A stretch of DNA of 64,000 nucleotides from positions 434,001 through 498,000 of the forward strand of contig NZ_NWVC01000002.1 in NCBI RefSeq assembly GCF_002374855.1. Reading direction: 5' to 3'. Shown piece by piece: positions 1 through 9,095 of this stretch. Numbering within the stretch: the first letter of the stretch is position 1; each line of letters begins with the position of its first letter. The position numbers were made by a program, and so were the translations under genes. Origin of the DNA: Sphingomonas adhaesiva (GTDB lineage: Bacteria > Pseudomonadota > Alphaproteobacteria > Sphingomonadales > Sphingomonadaceae). The notes below the pieces were generated by a model. It saw only the letters and a program-made list of their open reading frames with translations. It made no database searches and was not told where the DNA came from.

Positions 1-1935
1 GCGCGCGGTCAGCCACTTTTCCGCGACGATCCGGTCGAGCATCGCCTGCGCATCGGCATAGAGCGACGAGGCGCTTTCCCCGACCACCGTGTCCTCCAGG
101 ATCGCGGGAAAATTGCCCGCCAGTTCCCACGCACGGAAGAACGGGGTCCAGTCGATATAGTCGCGCAGCTGCGCTAGATCCCAGTCGTCGAACACATGCA
201 CGCCGGGCCGCGCCGGCGCCGGCGCCTTCAGCGCCATGTCGGCGGGGAAGCCGCGGCGGCGCGCCTCGTCCAGCGGCAGCAGCGCATTCTGCCCCTTGCC
301 CTCGCGCGCGTCGCGCACCGCCTGATAATCCGCCGCGACCCCGGCGACATAATCGTCGCGGATCGTATCGCTGACCAATGTCGTCGCCACGCCGACCGCG
401 CGGCTGGCGTCCAGTACGTGGACGACCGGCCCGGTATAGGCCGGGGCGATGCGCAGCGCGGTGTGCACCTTCGACGTCGTCGCGCCGCCGATCAGCAGCG
501 GCATGTGCATGTCGGCGCGCTGCATCTCCTCGGCCACCGTCACCATCTCGTCCAGCGACGGGGTGATGAGGCCGGACAGGCCGATCATGTCGGCGTCATT
601 CTCGTTCGCGGCTTCCAGGATCTTCGGCCACGGCACCATCACGCCCAGGTCGATCACCTCGAAGCCGTTGCACTGGAGCACGACGCCGACGATGTTCTTG
701 CCGATATCGTGGACGTCGCCCTTGACGGTCGCCATCACGACCTTGCCCTTGCCCTTCGCGCCGGGTTCCTTCGCCGCCTCGATGAACGGCATCAGGTGCG
801 CGACCGCCTTCTTCATCACGCGCGCCGACTTCACGACCTGCGGCAGGAACATCTTGCCCGACCCGAACAGGTCGCCGACGACGTTCATCCCATCCATCAG
901 CGGCCCTTCGATCACCTCGATCGGGCGGGCGTACATCTGGCGGCATTCCTCGGTATCCTCGACGACATGCGCGTCGATGCCCTTGACCAGCGCATATTCC
1001 AGCCGCTTGGTCACCTCCAGCGAGCGCCATTCGGCGGCCTGCTTCTCCGCCGCCGCGTCGGTGCCGCGGAACTTCTCCGCCAGCGCGACCAGCCGGTCGC
1101 CCGCCTCCGGATCGCGGTTGAGGATGACGTCCTCGCACGCCTCGCGCAGTGCGGGGTCGATCGCGTCATAGACGTCGAGCTGCCCGGCGTTGACGATGCC
1201 CATGTCCATCCCCGCCGGGATGGCGTGGTACAGGAACACCGAATGCATCGCGCGGCGCACCGGCTCGTTCCCGCGGAAGCTGAACGACAGGTTCGACAGT
1301 CCGCCGGAGATATGGACGTGCGGGCAACGCGCCTTGATCTCGCGGCACGCCTCGATGAAGTCGACGCCGTAGTTGTTGTGCTCCTCGATCCCCGTCGCCA
1401 CCGCGAAGACATTGGGGTCGAAGATGATGTCCTCCGGCGGGAAGCCGATACCGGTCAGCAGCTTGTACGCGCGCTCGCAGATCTCGACCTTGCGCGCCTT
1501 GGTATCGGCCTGGCCGACCTCGTCGAAGGCCATGACGACGACCGCCGCGCCATAGTTCATGCACTTGCGCGCATGGGCCAGGAACTGTTCCTCGCCCTCC
1601 TTCATGCTGATCGAATTGACGATCGGCTTGCCCGATACGCACTTCAGCCCCGCCTCGATCACGTCCCACTTCGAGGAGTCGATCATGATCGGCACGCGTG
1701 CGATATCCGGCTCGGCGGCGATCAGCTTCAGGAAGGTCGTCATGGCGTGGTGCGCGTCGAGCAGCCCCTCGTCCATGTTGACGTCGACCACCTGCGCGCC
1801 ATTCTCCACCTGCTGGCGCGCAACCTCGATCGCGCGGGTGTAGTCGCCGGCCAGGATCATCTTCTTGAACGCCGCGGAGCCGGTGACGTTCGTGCGCTCG
1901 CCGATGTTGACGAACTGGGTGGAGGAGGTGGTCAT
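1..1935 (-). CDS. metH: Methionine synthase, pterin/B12-binding half (partial)
   Basis: Cobalamin-dependent methyl transfer from 5-methyltetrahydrofolate to homocysteine. The reading frame opens at ATG 1935 ([10 protein letters not shown]) with a GAGG about 9 nt upstream and stays open for 645 codons to the left edge, so the C-terminus is outside the window. Visible in order: pterin-binding TIM barrel (about 1-270), cobalamin cap (about 310-395), and B12 Rossmann domain with DVHDIG at residues 407-412 (His409 is the expected axial ligand). At the edge is the start of the AdoMet activation domain ([14 protein letters not shown]). The homocysteine/zinc domain that begins a one-piece MetH is missing and is encoded by the gene at 2040-3086, so MetH is split in two. 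Last visible gene of the sahR-metF-metH operon. Identification is secure. Confidence 0.95.
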   Translation of the reverse strand, partial: MTTSSTQFVNIGERTNVTGSAAFKKMILAGDYTRAIEVARQQVENGAQVVDVNMDEGLLDAHHAMTTFLKLIAAEPDIARVPIMIDSSKWDVIEAGLKCVSGKPIVNSISMKEGEEQFLAHARKCMNYGAAVVVMAFDEVGQADTKARKVEICERAYKLLTGIGFPPEDIIFDPNVFAVATGIEEHNNYGVDFIEACREIKARCPHVHISGGLSNLSFSFRGNEPVRRAMHSVFLYHAIPAGMDMGIVNAGQLDVYDAIDPALREACEDVILNRDPEAGDRLVALAEKFRGTDAAAEKQAAEWRSLEVTKRLEYALVKGIDAHVVEDTEECRQMYARPIEVIEGPLMDGMNVVGDLFGSGKMFLPQVVKSARVMKKAVAHLMPFIEAAKEPGAKGKGKVVMATVKGDVHDIGKNIVGVVLQCNGFEVIDLGVMVPWPKILEAANENDADMIGLSGLITPSLDEMVTVAEEMQRADMHMPLLIGGATTSKVHTALRIAPAYTGPVVHVLDASRAVGVATTLVSDTIRDDYVAGVAADYQAVRDAREGKGQNALLPLDEARRRGFPADMALKAPAPARPGVHVFDDWDLAQLRDYIDWTPFFRAWELAGNFPAILEDTVVGESASSLYADAQAMLDRIVAEKWLTAR

Positions 1936-1946
1936 TCGGGAAACCT

Positions 1947-2028
1947 CGTCATCCCAACGAAAGCTGGGATCTCGTGCCGCAAGGGCGTGCTTTGATAACC
2001 GGGAGGCCCCAGCTTTCGCTGGGGCGAG
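1947..2028. repeat. Family A palindromic repeat, intra-operon copy
   Basis: Roughly 82 bp with two hairpin ends: CATCCCAACGAAAGCTGGGA on the left and GGCCCCAGCTTTCGCTGGGG on the right. It matches the copy at 29559-29640 at both ends; the centres differ. It fills most of the gap between the two metH halves. Its end reads GGGATGACG on the coding strand and lies a few bases before the start codon of the downstream metH gene. Confidence 0.85.
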
Positions 2029-2039
2029 GCTTGGGGCAA

Positions 2040-3086
2040 TTACGCCGCCATCGTGAACGGCTCCAGCCCGGCCAGCCGGGTGCGCACCGGGGGCACCGCC
2101 ACCGCGCGCGGCGTCATTCCGCGCACATGGTCTGCGATCGCCCTGATATGCGCGGGCGTCGATCCGCAGCAGCCGCCCAGCACGTTGACCTGCCCCGCGA
2201 ACGCCCATTCGCCGACCAGCCCGGCGGTCGTCGCCGGCGCCTCGTCATAGGCGCCCAGTTCGTTGGGCAGCCCCGCGTTGGGATAGACCATGATGAGCGT
2301 GTCGCACAGTTCCGACAGCACCTTCACGTGCGGGCGCAATTGCTCCGCGCCGAACGAGCAGTTCAGCCCGATCGTCAGCGGCTTCGCATGACGGACGGCG
2401 TGCCAGAACGCCTCGACGGTATGCCCCGACAGGTTGCGGCCGGACAGGTCGGTCAGCGTCATCGACAGCATGATCGGCAGGTCGCGGCCCAGCGCCTCGC
2501 CCGCCTCGATCGCGGCCATGATCCCGGCCTTGGCATTCAGCGTGTCGAACACCGTCTCGATCAGCACGAAGTCCGCGCCGCCCTCGACCAGCGCGTCGAT
2601 CTGCTCGCGGTACACGTCTTTCAGGTAATCGAAATCGATCTCGCGATAGCCGGGGTCGTTGACGTCCGGCGACAGCGACAGCGTCTTGTTGGTCGGGCCG
2701 ATCGCGCCCGCGACGAAGCGGGGGCGGCCATCCTTCGCCTGATATTCGTCGGCGATGCGGCGTGCCAGCTTCGCGCTTTCCACGTTGATCTCCCGCACCA
2801 GCCCCTCGGCGCCGTAATCGGCCTGGCTGATGCGGTTGGCGGAGAAGGTGTTGGTCTCGGCGATGTCGGCGCCCGCCTCGAAATAGGCGCGGTGGATCGC
2901 CTCCGGCACCTCGGGCTTGGTCAGCGCCAGGATGTCGTTATTGCCCTTCTGGTCGTGGCCCAGCGTCAGCGTGCCGGCGTAATCGGCCTCCGACAGCTTC
3001 CAGTTCTGGATCTCGGTGCCGAAGGCGCCGTCGGTGATGAGGATGCGCTTGGCCGCCTCGGCGTTGAACGTGTCGCGGATGGTCAT
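2040..3086 (-). CDS. metH: Homocysteine S-methyltransferase half of split MetH
   Basis: 348 residues, the zinc-dependent homocysteine-activating domain of methionine synthase as a separate protein. Zinc ligands are visible: Cys243 in [10 protein letters not shown] and Cys306-Cys307 in GGCCGST. N-terminal DGAFGTEIQ is the usual barrel opening. It ends where a full-length MetH would continue into the pterin domain, which is encoded next in the operon (1-1935). Starts at ATG 3086, 13 nt after the metF stop. Together the two proteins should supply one complete MetH; they could instead act with other partners, but co-transcription argues against that. Confidence 0.93.
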   Translation of the reverse strand: MTIRDTFNAEAAKRILITDGAFGTEIQNWKLSEADYAGTLTLGHDQKGNNDILALTKPEVPEAIHRAYFEAGADIAETNTFSANRISQADYGAEGLVREINVESAKLARRIADEYQAKDGRPRFVAGAIGPTNKTLSLSPDVNDPGYREIDFDYLKDVYREQIDALVEGGADFVLIETVFDTLNAKAGIMAAIEAGEALGRDLPIMLSMTLTDLSGRNLSGHTVEAFWHAVRHAKPLTIGLNCSFGAEQLRPHVKVLSELCDTLIMVYPNAGLPNELGAYDEAPATTAGLVGEWAFAGQVNVLGGCCGSTPAHIRAIADHVRGMTPRAVAVPPVRTRLAGLEPFTMAA

Positions 3087-3099
3087 CTCTCAAACTCCG

Positions 3100-4044
3100 T
3101 CACGCCGCCGCGGCCGTCGCCTGCACTGGCGCGGCGCGCACCCCCAGCAGGTGGCAGATCGCGAAGCTCAGCTCCGCCTTGTTCATCGTATAGAAGTGGA
3201 GCTGCTCGACCCCGCCCGCATACAGCTTGCGACAGAGTTCGGCGGCAACGGTCGCGGCGACCAGCTGGCGCGCGCCGGGGTGGTCGTCCAGCCCCTCGAA
3301 CAGCCGCACCAGCCAGCCGGGGACGGCGGTGTTGCACATCGCCGCCATGCGCTGAACGCCCGCGAAGCTGCCGATCGGCATGATGCCGGGGACGATTTCG
3401 GCATCGATCCCCGCCGCCGCCGCCGCATCGCGGTACCGGAAGAAGGTTTCGGCCTCGAAAAAGAATTGCGTGATCGCGCGGTTCGCGCCCGCATCCAGCT
3501 TTCGCTTCAGATTGTCGAGGTCCGCCGCCTGATCGGGCGAATTGGGGTGCATTTCGGGATAGGCCGCGACCGAAATTTCGAACGGATGCAGCCGCCGCAG
3601 CCCCGCGACCAGCGCCGCTGCATTCTCATACCCGCCCGGGTGCGGGATGTAATCCGCCGCGCCCGCCGGCGGATCGCCGCGCAGCGCGACGATGTGGCGG
3701 ACGCCCGCCGCCCAATATTCGCTGGCGACCGCATCTATTTCCTCACGCGTCGCCTCGACGCAGGTCAGATGCGCGGCAGCGGGAACCGAGGTCTCGCGCG
3801 CGATCCGGGCGACCGTGGCGTGGGTGCGGTCGCGGGTCGAGCCGCCCGCGCCGTACGTCACCGACAGGAAGCGCGGCCCCAGCGGGCACAATGTCTCGAT
3901 CGATTGCCAGAGATTTTCCTCGGCCTTGTCGGTCTTCGGCGGGGAGAATTCGAAGCTCACCTCCACGTCGCCGCCGACGTCCGCGTACAGCGGCGCGTCG
4001 AGCGCGCGGCGCGCCTCCTCCAGCTGGTTCACCGAAATCGTCAT
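3100..4044 (-). CDS. metF: 5,10-methylenetetrahydrofolate reductase
   Basis: 314 residues; FAD enzyme that makes 5-methyl-THF, the methyl donor for the adjacent MetH pair. FEFSPPKT at residues 31-38 carries the conserved catalytic Glu (Glu32). Further family signatures are VTYGAGGSTRD, HLTCVEATR, LRGDPP and ITQFFFEAETF. Length is close to the usual 290-310. The start ATG overlaps the stop of the upstream regulator gene (ATGA, 4041-4044), implying translational coupling. Short Ala-rich C-terminal tail is unremarkable. Confidence 0.95.
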   Translation of the reverse strand: MTISVNQLEEARRALDAPLYADVGGDVEVSFEFSPPKTDKAEENLWQSIETLCPLGPRFLSVTYGAGGSTRDRTHATVARIARETSVPAAAHLTCVEATREEIDAVASEYWAAGVRHIVALRGDPPAGAADYIPHPGGYENAAALVAGLRRLHPFEISVAAYPEMHPNSPDQAADLDNLKRKLDAGANRAITQFFFEAETFFRYRDAAAAAGIDAEIVPGIMPIGSFAGVQRMAAMCNTAVPGWLVRLFEGLDDHPGARQLVAATVAAELCRKLYAGGVEQLHFYTMNKAELSFAICHLLGVRAAPVQATAAAA

Positions 4045-4991
4045 GCCGCCCTCACCTCACGCACCGGCTCGGCGGCCTTGCGCCCCAGCCACAGTTTCAC
4101 CGTCAGTTCCCCGCCCTCCAGCGTCTCGATCCGCGCCGGGCGCAGCCCCGCCGCCGCGAACCACGCCGCGATCTGCGTGTCCGCAAAGCCCAGCCGGCTG
4201 TGCGACGCGCGCGCGCGCAATTCCTCGCGGTCGTGCGGCGCGAAATCGGCGATCAGCAGCCGCCCGCCCGGCGCCAGCACGCGCGCCGCCTCGACGATCG
4301 CGGCGCCCGGCTGCTGCGCGAAATGCAGGACATGGTGCAGGATCGCCACGTCCGCCGCGGCATCCGCCAGCGGCAGCGCGTACAGGTCCGCCTGGCGCAG
4401 CTCGGCATTGCCCAGCCCGCGCTGCGTCAGCTTGGCACGCGCCAGCCGCAGCATCTCGCTGCTCTTGTCGATGCCCAGCGCATGGCTGGCATCGGGCGCG
4501 AACAGCTCAATCATCCGCCCGGTGCCGGTGCCGATATCGACCAGCCGGCCCAGCCGCTCGTCCGACAGGATGTCGCGCATCGCCGACTCGACCTGCTCCT
4601 CGGCGATGTGGAGCGAGCGGATCGCGTCCCATTCCCCCGCCTTCGCCTCGAACCACGCCGCCGCCGCCGCCGCGCGATCATCGCGCACCGCCGCCAGCCG
4701 CGCGACGTCCGCCTCGACCGACGGGGCGACATCGAACGCCTCCAGCGCCGCCATCACCGGCGCGACCAGCTGCGGGTCGCCCAGCGCGACGAACACCCAG
4801 CTGCCTTCCTTGCGCCGTTCCGCGATCCCGGCGTCGCACAGGATCTTCACGTGCCGCGACACGCGCGGCTGGCTTTGCCCCAGCACCTGTGCCAGCTCGC
4901 CGACCGACAATTCCATCGTGCCCAGCAGCGCGACGATCCGCAGCCGCGTCTCATCGGCGACGGCACGGAAGATATCGAGCGCGCGTTTCAT
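4041..4991 (-). CDS. sahR: ArsR-family regulator with SAM-methyltransferase-like domain (SahR-like)
   Basis: 316 residues. The first about 85 form an ArsR winged helix (VADETRLRIVALL, then QSQPRVSRHVKIL); residues about 150-260 form a class I methyltransferase fold with VDIGTGTGRMIELF and a GIDKS motif II. This two-domain architecture at the head of a metF-metH operon is that of SahR, the S-adenosylhomocysteine-responsive regulator of methionine-cycle genes described in Proteobacteria. ATG at 4991 is chosen because the protein begins cleanly with MKRALDIF and the promoter lies immediately upstream; longer in-frame extension would read through the operator. Probably autoregulated by the palindrome at 5000-5019. 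Family assignment is firm; the name SahR rests on architecture and context. Confidence 0.85.
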   Translation of the reverse strand: MKRALDIFRAVADETRLRIVALLGTMELSVGELAQVLGQSQPRVSRHVKILCDAGIAERRKEGSWVFVALGDPQLVAPVMAALEAFDVAPSVEADVARLAAVRDDRAAAAAAWFEAKAGEWDAIRSLHIAEEQVESAMRDILSDERLGRLVDIGTGTGRMIELFAPDASHALGIDKSSEMLRLARAKLTQRGLGNAELRQADLYALPLADAAADVAILHHVLHFAQQPGAAIVEAARVLAPGGRLLIADFAPHDREELRARASHSRLGFADTQIAAWFAAAGLRPARIETLEGGELTVKLWLGRKAAEPVREVRAA

Positions 4992-4998
4992 GCGATTA

Positions 4999-5027
4999 GA
5001 TATAAAGATATCTTTATATGACGTCAA
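4999..5027 (-). promoter_or_regulatory. sahR-metF-metH promoter with embedded perfect operator
   Basis: On the minus strand, TTGACG (5027-5022) and TATATC (5004-4999) are separated by exactly 17 bp. A perfect 20-bp palindrome, ATATAAAGATATCTTTATAT (5000-5019), fills most of the spacer and overlaps the -10. This is a classic repressor geometry, and the neighbouring ArsR-type regulator is the obvious ligand. The expected transcription start falls at or within a few bases of the ATG at 4991, so the mRNA may be leaderless; no Shine-Dalgarno sequence is present. Confidence 0.75.
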
Positions 5028-5120
5028 ACGAGAACGGCACGGACCTTTTGCCGCCGCTCTGGCGTTCGCCATCCCGCTCCGGCAGTTAAGCCGGCGTAAT
5101 GACCTTTGAGGGGACACCTG

Positions 5121-5420
5121 ATGAAGCGTGAGTTTACCATCGCCCTTGCCGCCGCGACCGCGCTGTCGCTGGCCGCGTGCAGCCAGAAGGCACAGAACGA
5201 ATCGGCCGAAGCCGCCAATGCGATCGCCGCCGACACCAGCGCGACGACGCGCAACGCGGTCGACAATGTCGATGCCGCGACCGACGCCGCGCTGAACAAG
5301 GCCGAAACCTCGCTCGACCGCGCGGGCGACAAGCTGCGCAATGCCGGCGACGACGCCGCCGACGCCACCGGCAATGCGATGGTCCGCGCCGGCAACGAAC
5401 TGCGCGACGAAAAGAAGTGA
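5121..5420 (+). CDS. Small lipoprotein with helical repeats
   Basis: 99 residues. Signal peptide with lipobox LAAC (Cys20); the mature part is Ala/Asp/Asn-rich with periodic small residues and looks like one or two long amphipathic helices, as in apolipoprotein- or LEA-like envelope proteins. ATG 5121 is preferred over the upstream in-frame ATG at 5106 because it gives a proper signal peptide. Its stop overlaps the start of the next small lipoprotein gene. Function unknown. Confidence 0.75.
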   Translation: MKREFTIALAAATALSLAACSQKAQNESAEAANAIAADTSATTRNAVDNVDAATDAALNKAETSLDRAGDKLRNAGDDAADATGNAMVRAGNELRDEKK

Positions 5421-5617
5421 TGCGATCGCGGCGCCCCGTCCTGTCGCTGGCTGCGGCGCCGCTCGCACTGCTCGCCGCCGCCTGTTCGGGCGGCGGCGAT
5501 CCGACTCCCGGCCTGACCGCCGATGACGATCGCCAGCTCAACGACGCCGCCGCCATGCTCGACGCCAACAGCGTCGCGCTGGAGGACGTGTCCGCCGACG
5601 GAAACCAGCAGCCATGA
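5420..5617 (+). CDS. Small lipoprotein, unknown function
   Basis: 65 residues starting at the ATG that overlaps the previous stop (TGATG at 5418-5422) and ending in a 4-nt ATGA overlap with the aldo/keto reductase gene. Lipobox LAAAC (Cys22) followed by a short acidic tail of about 43 residues. The double coupling supports it as a real gene. No domain recognised. Confidence 0.7.
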   Translation: MRSRRPVLSLAAAPLALLAAACSGGGDPTPGLTADDDRQLNDAAAMLDANSVALEDVSADGNQQP

Positions 5618-6579
5618 CCGATACCGCCGCGATCCCGCATCGCCGCCTAGGCGCCTCCGATCTGCGCATCGCGCCGCTGGTGCTGGGCGGCAACGTGTTC
5701 GGCTGGACCGCCGATCGCGCGACCAGCTTCGCGGTCCTCGACGCCTTCGTCGATCACGGCGGCACGATGATCGACACCGCCGACGTCTATTCGGCGTGGG
5801 TTTCCGGCCATTCGGGCGGCGAATCCGAAACGGTGATCGGCGAATGGCTGAGGTCCAGCGGCAAGCGCGATCAAGTGCTGATCGCCACCAAGGTGGGGAT
5901 GCTGCCCGGCGAGGGCGGCGAGAAGCTGGCGCCCGCGCGGATCATCGCGGCGTGCGACGCCTCGCTGCGCCGGCTCGGCACCGATCGTATCGACCTCTAT
6001 TTCGCGCACCAGGATGATGACGCGCAACCGCAGGACGCTGTGGCCGAGGCGTTCGCGACACTGGTCGCCGCCGGCAAGGTCCGCGTGCTGGGCGCGTCCA
6101 ATTTCCACGCCGCGCGGCTGAAGAGCGCGGTCGAAACCGCGCGCGCCGCCGGGCTGCCGCATTACCAGGTGCTCCAGCCCGAATACAATCTGGTCAGCCG
6201 CCACAAGTTCGAGGGCGAGTTGCAGGATTATTGCGTGGTCGAGAATATCGGGGTCGTCCCCTATTACGGCCTCGCGTCCGGCTTCCTGACCGGCAAGTAT
6301 CGCTCGCGCGAGGATCTGGGCAAAAGCGTACGCGGCGGGCGGATGGCCGATCTGCTGGATGGCAAGGGCGCCGCGGTGCTCGCCGCGATGGATGCCGTGG
6401 CGCAGGAAAGCGGCGCGACGCTGGCGCAGATCGCGCTGGCGTGGCTCGCCGCGCAGCCCGGCGTCACCGCGCCGATCGCCAGCGCCACGTCGGTCGCGCA
6501 ACTGGAGGAGTTGATGGGCGCGATGACGCTGACGCTCGCCGATGCGCAGCTGGCGCGGCTGACCGACGCGGGCGCCTGA
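5614..6579 (+). CDS. Aldo/keto reductase
   Basis: 321 residues, NADP(H)-dependent TIM-barrel oxidoreductase. The catalytic tetrad is readable as Asp54, Tyr59, Lys93 and His132 (DTADVY, ATKVG, FAHQ). The C-terminal ATSVAQLEEL segment fits the cofactor-binding region. Closest in appearance to the YajO/YghZ-like general aldehyde and ketone reductases; substrate cannot be inferred. Third gene of a coupled run with the two small lipoproteins. Confidence 0.9.
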   Translation: MTDTAAIPHRRLGASDLRIAPLVLGGNVFGWTADRATSFAVLDAFVDHGGTMIDTADVYSAWVSGHSGGESETVIGEWLRSSGKRDQVLIATKVGMLPGEGGEKLAPARIIAACDASLRRLGTDRIDLYFAHQDDDAQPQDAVAEAFATLVAAGKVRVLGASNFHAARLKSAVETARAAGLPHYQVLQPEYNLVSRHKFEGELQDYCVVENIGVVPYYGLASGFLTGKYRSREDLGKSVRGGRMADLLDGKGAAVLAAMDAVAQESGATLAQIALAWLAAQPGVTAPIASATSVAQLEELMGAMTLTLADAQLARLTDAGA

Positions 6580-6602
6580 TCCGCCCGGCTACGGCCGCCA
6601 GG

Positions 6603-7298
6603 TCACAGCCGCCAGAACAGCGCGAGCGACACGTTGTGATTGACCCTCGCAGCGCCGCCGGGCTGGTCGATGATCTGGTTCATGTAGCCGGCCTCGACCG
6701 TGGACGTGCCGCCGACCGGAATTTCCGCGCCGACGAACGTGCGCAGCTGGTCGAAGCCCGACCGGCGGCGCCAGTCGACGCTGTTGAGGACGACGAACCC
6801 CTCCATCGACGTCAACGCGCGGATGCCGTCGTCGCGCCCCAGCGGATATTCGAGCCGCACCATCTCGCGCACGCGATGCTGCACATCCGTCCCGTCGGAC
6901 CGCCAGCGCTGCTCCAGCCGGAAGCGTGAGGAGAGTTCACCGCGTCGCAACCCGGGCACCACCCAGCTCACTTGCTGGAAAAGCCGTTCCTCGTTCAGGT
7001 CGCGCCCGCCGCGCACGGGCATCGCGACATGGGCATAGCCCTGGTACAGCGTCAGCCCCTTCGCGACCTTTTTACCCAGCGCGCCTCGCAGGATCACCTG
7101 ATCCAGCCGCCCTAGATCGTCCTGAAGCCGCGGTTGCACCTCAACGAACCACGCCAGCGGCCGCGCGCTGGCGCCCTGTACGGTGACGTTGACCCAGGCG
7201 CCCGCGTCATGCGTCACCTGTGCGGCGGCGGTCGGGCAAGCGGACAGGGCGGCCAGCGCCAGCGCGATCGGGACGGAACGTGTCATCGTGCGCGCCAT
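6603..7298 (-). CDS. DUF2490 outer-membrane-type protein
   Basis: 231 residues with an N-terminal signal peptide (cleavage probably after TAAAQ). The body has alternating aromatic/hydrophobic strands (WVNVTVQG, WFVEVQPRLQ, LYQGYAHVAMP, FRLEQRWR) and ends in a hydrophobic Leu (SLALFWRL), as expected for a small outer-membrane beta-barrel. This strand pattern is the DUF2490 family. Two in-frame ATGs at 7298 and 7286 are both possible starts. Function unknown. Confidence 0.8.
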   Translation of the reverse strand: MARTMTRSVPIALALAALSACPTAAAQVTHDAGAWVNVTVQGASARPLAWFVEVQPRLQDDLGRLDQVILRGALGKKVAKGLTLYQGYAHVAMPVRGGRDLNEERLFQQVSWVVPGLRRGELSSRFRLEQRWRSDGTDVQHRVREMVRLEYPLGRDDGIRALTSMEGFVVLNSVDWRRRSGFDQLRTFVGAEIPVGGTSTVEAGYMNQIIDQPGGAARVNHNVSLALFWRL

Positions 7299-7428
7299 GC
7301 CCGCCTGTCACGGCAATGTCACCATTCCGTCACATAATCATCATCCACCGAAGCGCGACGGAACGGCGGCGACCGTTCGGCGTCTTGCCCGTGGCGCCGC
7401 CCGTCGTGCGGCGATCGCGCGAAGGAGA

Positions 7429-8391
7429 ATGACACTGGCCACGCTCGCCGCCCGCATCCGGCAGGATATCGTCCTGTACGGCGCGCTTGCCGCCAATCTG
7501 GGCATCGCGGTCGCCAAGTTCGTCGCGGCGGGCATCTCCGGTTCGTCCTCCATGCTGACCGAGGGGGTCCACTCGCTGGTCGACAGCGGCAACCAGATCC
7601 TGCTGCTGTACGGACAGAAGCGCGCCAAACGCGCGCCCGATGCCGCCCATCCCTTCGGCTATGGGCGCGAGCTGTATTTCTGGGCGTTCGTCGTCGCGAT
7701 CCTGATCTTCGCGGTCGGTGCGGGCGTGTCGATCTACGAAGGGTGGAAGCATATCCGCACGCCCGAACCGCTGCTCGATCCGGTCATCAATTATGTCGTG
7801 CTGGGCGTCGCGGTCGCGCTGGAAGGCACGTCGTGGACGCTCGCCGCGCGCGAATTCGCCGCGGCGAAGGGCGACATGCCGTGGTGGCGCGCGATCCGCG
7901 AATCGAAGGATCCGGCCGGCTTCATCGTCCTGTTCGAGGATTCGGCCGCGCTTGCCGGGCTGCTGATCGCCGGTGTCGGCGTCTGGGCCAGCCACCACTG
8001 GAACGATCCGCGCATCGACGGCGCGGCCTCGATCGCGATCGGCGTGATCCTGGCGCTGGTCGCGATCATCCTGGCGCGCGAGTCGAAGGGGCTGCTGATC
8101 GGCGAGCGTGCCGACCCGGAAGTGATCGCGCGCGTCGCCGGAGTCGTCGCGGCGCATCCCGGGGTGGTCGCGGTCAACCACGTGCGCACGATCCATACCG
8201 CGCCGGACAGCATCTTCGTTGCGATCAGCGCCGACTTCGACGACAATCTGACGATGGGCGAAGGGGAACGGATGATCGAGGATCTGGAAGACCGGCTGCG
8301 CGCCGCGGAACCGCGGCTGTCGTCGATCTATATCCGTCCCGAACGGCGCGAGGATGCCGCGGTGGTGGCGGTACCGGGGCCGGCGGCGTGA
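7429..8391 (+). CDS. Cation diffusion facilitator (ZnT9-like)
   Basis: 320 residues, inner-membrane divalent cation/proton antiporter. The first metal-site helix carries His48 and Asp52 (HSLVD). In the later helix the usual HxxxD is replaced by an acidic FEDSAAL, as in the ZnT9-like branch, so metal specificity is uncertain. Basic loop GQKRAKR and HPFGYGR are family signatures; a cytoplasmic C-terminal domain ends the protein. ATG 7429 has a GGAG only one nucleotide away, so a slightly later CTG start (7435) cannot be excluded. The stop overlaps the next gene's GTG. Confidence 0.87.
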   Translation: MTLATLAARIRQDIVLYGALAANLGIAVAKFVAAGISGSSSMLTEGVHSLVDSGNQILLLYGQKRAKRAPDAAHPFGYGRELYFWAFVVAILIFAVGAGVSIYEGWKHIRTPEPLLDPVINYVVLGVAVALEGTSWTLAAREFAAAKGDMPWWRAIRESKDPAGFIVLFEDSAALAGLLIAGVGVWASHHWNDPRIDGAASIAIGVILALVAIILARESKGLLIGERADPEVIARVAGVVAAHPGVVAVNHVRTIHTAPDSIFVAISADFDDNLTMGEGERMIEDLEDRLRAAEPRLSSIYIRPERREDAAVVAVPGPAA

Positions 8392-9095
8392 CGCTGCGGC
8401 GGCTGGCGCGCGGGATCGCCGCGCTGCTCCTGTTGATGACGGCGCTGCCCGCGCAGGCGGCGGTGACGATCACCTTCTGGAGCCGCGATTTCGGCAATTA
8501 CTTCCCGCACGCCTTCTTCACGCTGCGCGGCACGCCCGATGCGGGCGGCGCGCCGGTCGACGCCAGCTACGGCTTCACCGCCAAGTCGGTCACCCCGGCA
8601 CTGCTGTTCGGCAATGTGAAGGGCCGCGTCGAACGGCCCAAGCGCGGCTATATGGAGGGCAGCCACGCGCGGTTCAGCCGCACGCTGAGCGATGCGCAAT
8701 ATGCCGCGATCCTCGACCTGATCCGCGAATGGGACGAAAAGACCGGCGACGCCACCTACAACCTCAACCGCCGCAACTGCGTCACCTTCGTGCGCGAGGC
8801 CGCGCGCCGCTCCGGCCTGGCAACGGTCGATTTCCCGAAGCTGATGAAGAAGCCCAGCAGCTTCCTGCGCGCGGTGGCGCAGGCCAACCCCGGCGCGCTG
8901 GAGCCGGTGGAGCAGACCGGCAAGGAGTGGTTCGCCGCCCACCCGCCGCTCGATACCGCCTTGCCCGTCGATGCGCCGGAGGCGACCCCGGGCACGATGC
9001 CCGGCAAGAAGCCGGCCGACCCGGCCAACGACAATGCTCAGCCGGCGGCGGGGACCAGTTCCATGACGTCGAGCAGGGATTCGAACGCCGGATAG
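8388..9095 (+). CDS. Secreted protein with His/Asn-Cys hydrolase-like motifs
   Basis: 235 residues beginning at GTG 8388 (GTGA overlap with the efflux gene), with a clear signal peptide (LLLLMTALPAQAA). A PHAFFTLRG segment early and NLNRRNCVTFVREAA in the middle suggest a His...Cys papain-like or Lnb-type (DUF4105-like) hydrolase fold, though this is motif-level inference only. The C-terminal 50 residues are Pro/Ala-rich. Its last 58 nt overlap the convergent DUF4893 gene, so the tail is constrained on both strands. Confidence 0.6.
   Translation: MTLRRLARGIAALLLLMTALPAQAAVTITFWSRDFGNYFPHAFFTLRGTPDAGGAPVDASYGFTAKSVTPALLFGNVKGRVERPKRGYMEGSHARFSRTLSDAQYAAILDLIREWDEKTGDATYNLNRRNCVTFVREAARRSGLATVDFPKLMKKPSSFLRAVAQANPGALEPVEQTGKEWFAAHPPLDTALPVDAPEATPGTMPGKKPADPANDNAQPAAGTSSMTSSRDSNAG

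Noticed and set aside
196..1995. Long plus-strand open frame opposite metH
   Set aside because: Composition is typical of antisense frames (Arg/His/Asp-rich) and no domain is readable, whereas the minus strand encodes a clear methionine synthase.
4992..5120. SAM or SAH riboswitch ahead of the methionine genes
   Set aside because: The promoter lies right at the start codon of the regulator, so there is no leader RNA on that side that could fold as a riboswitch.
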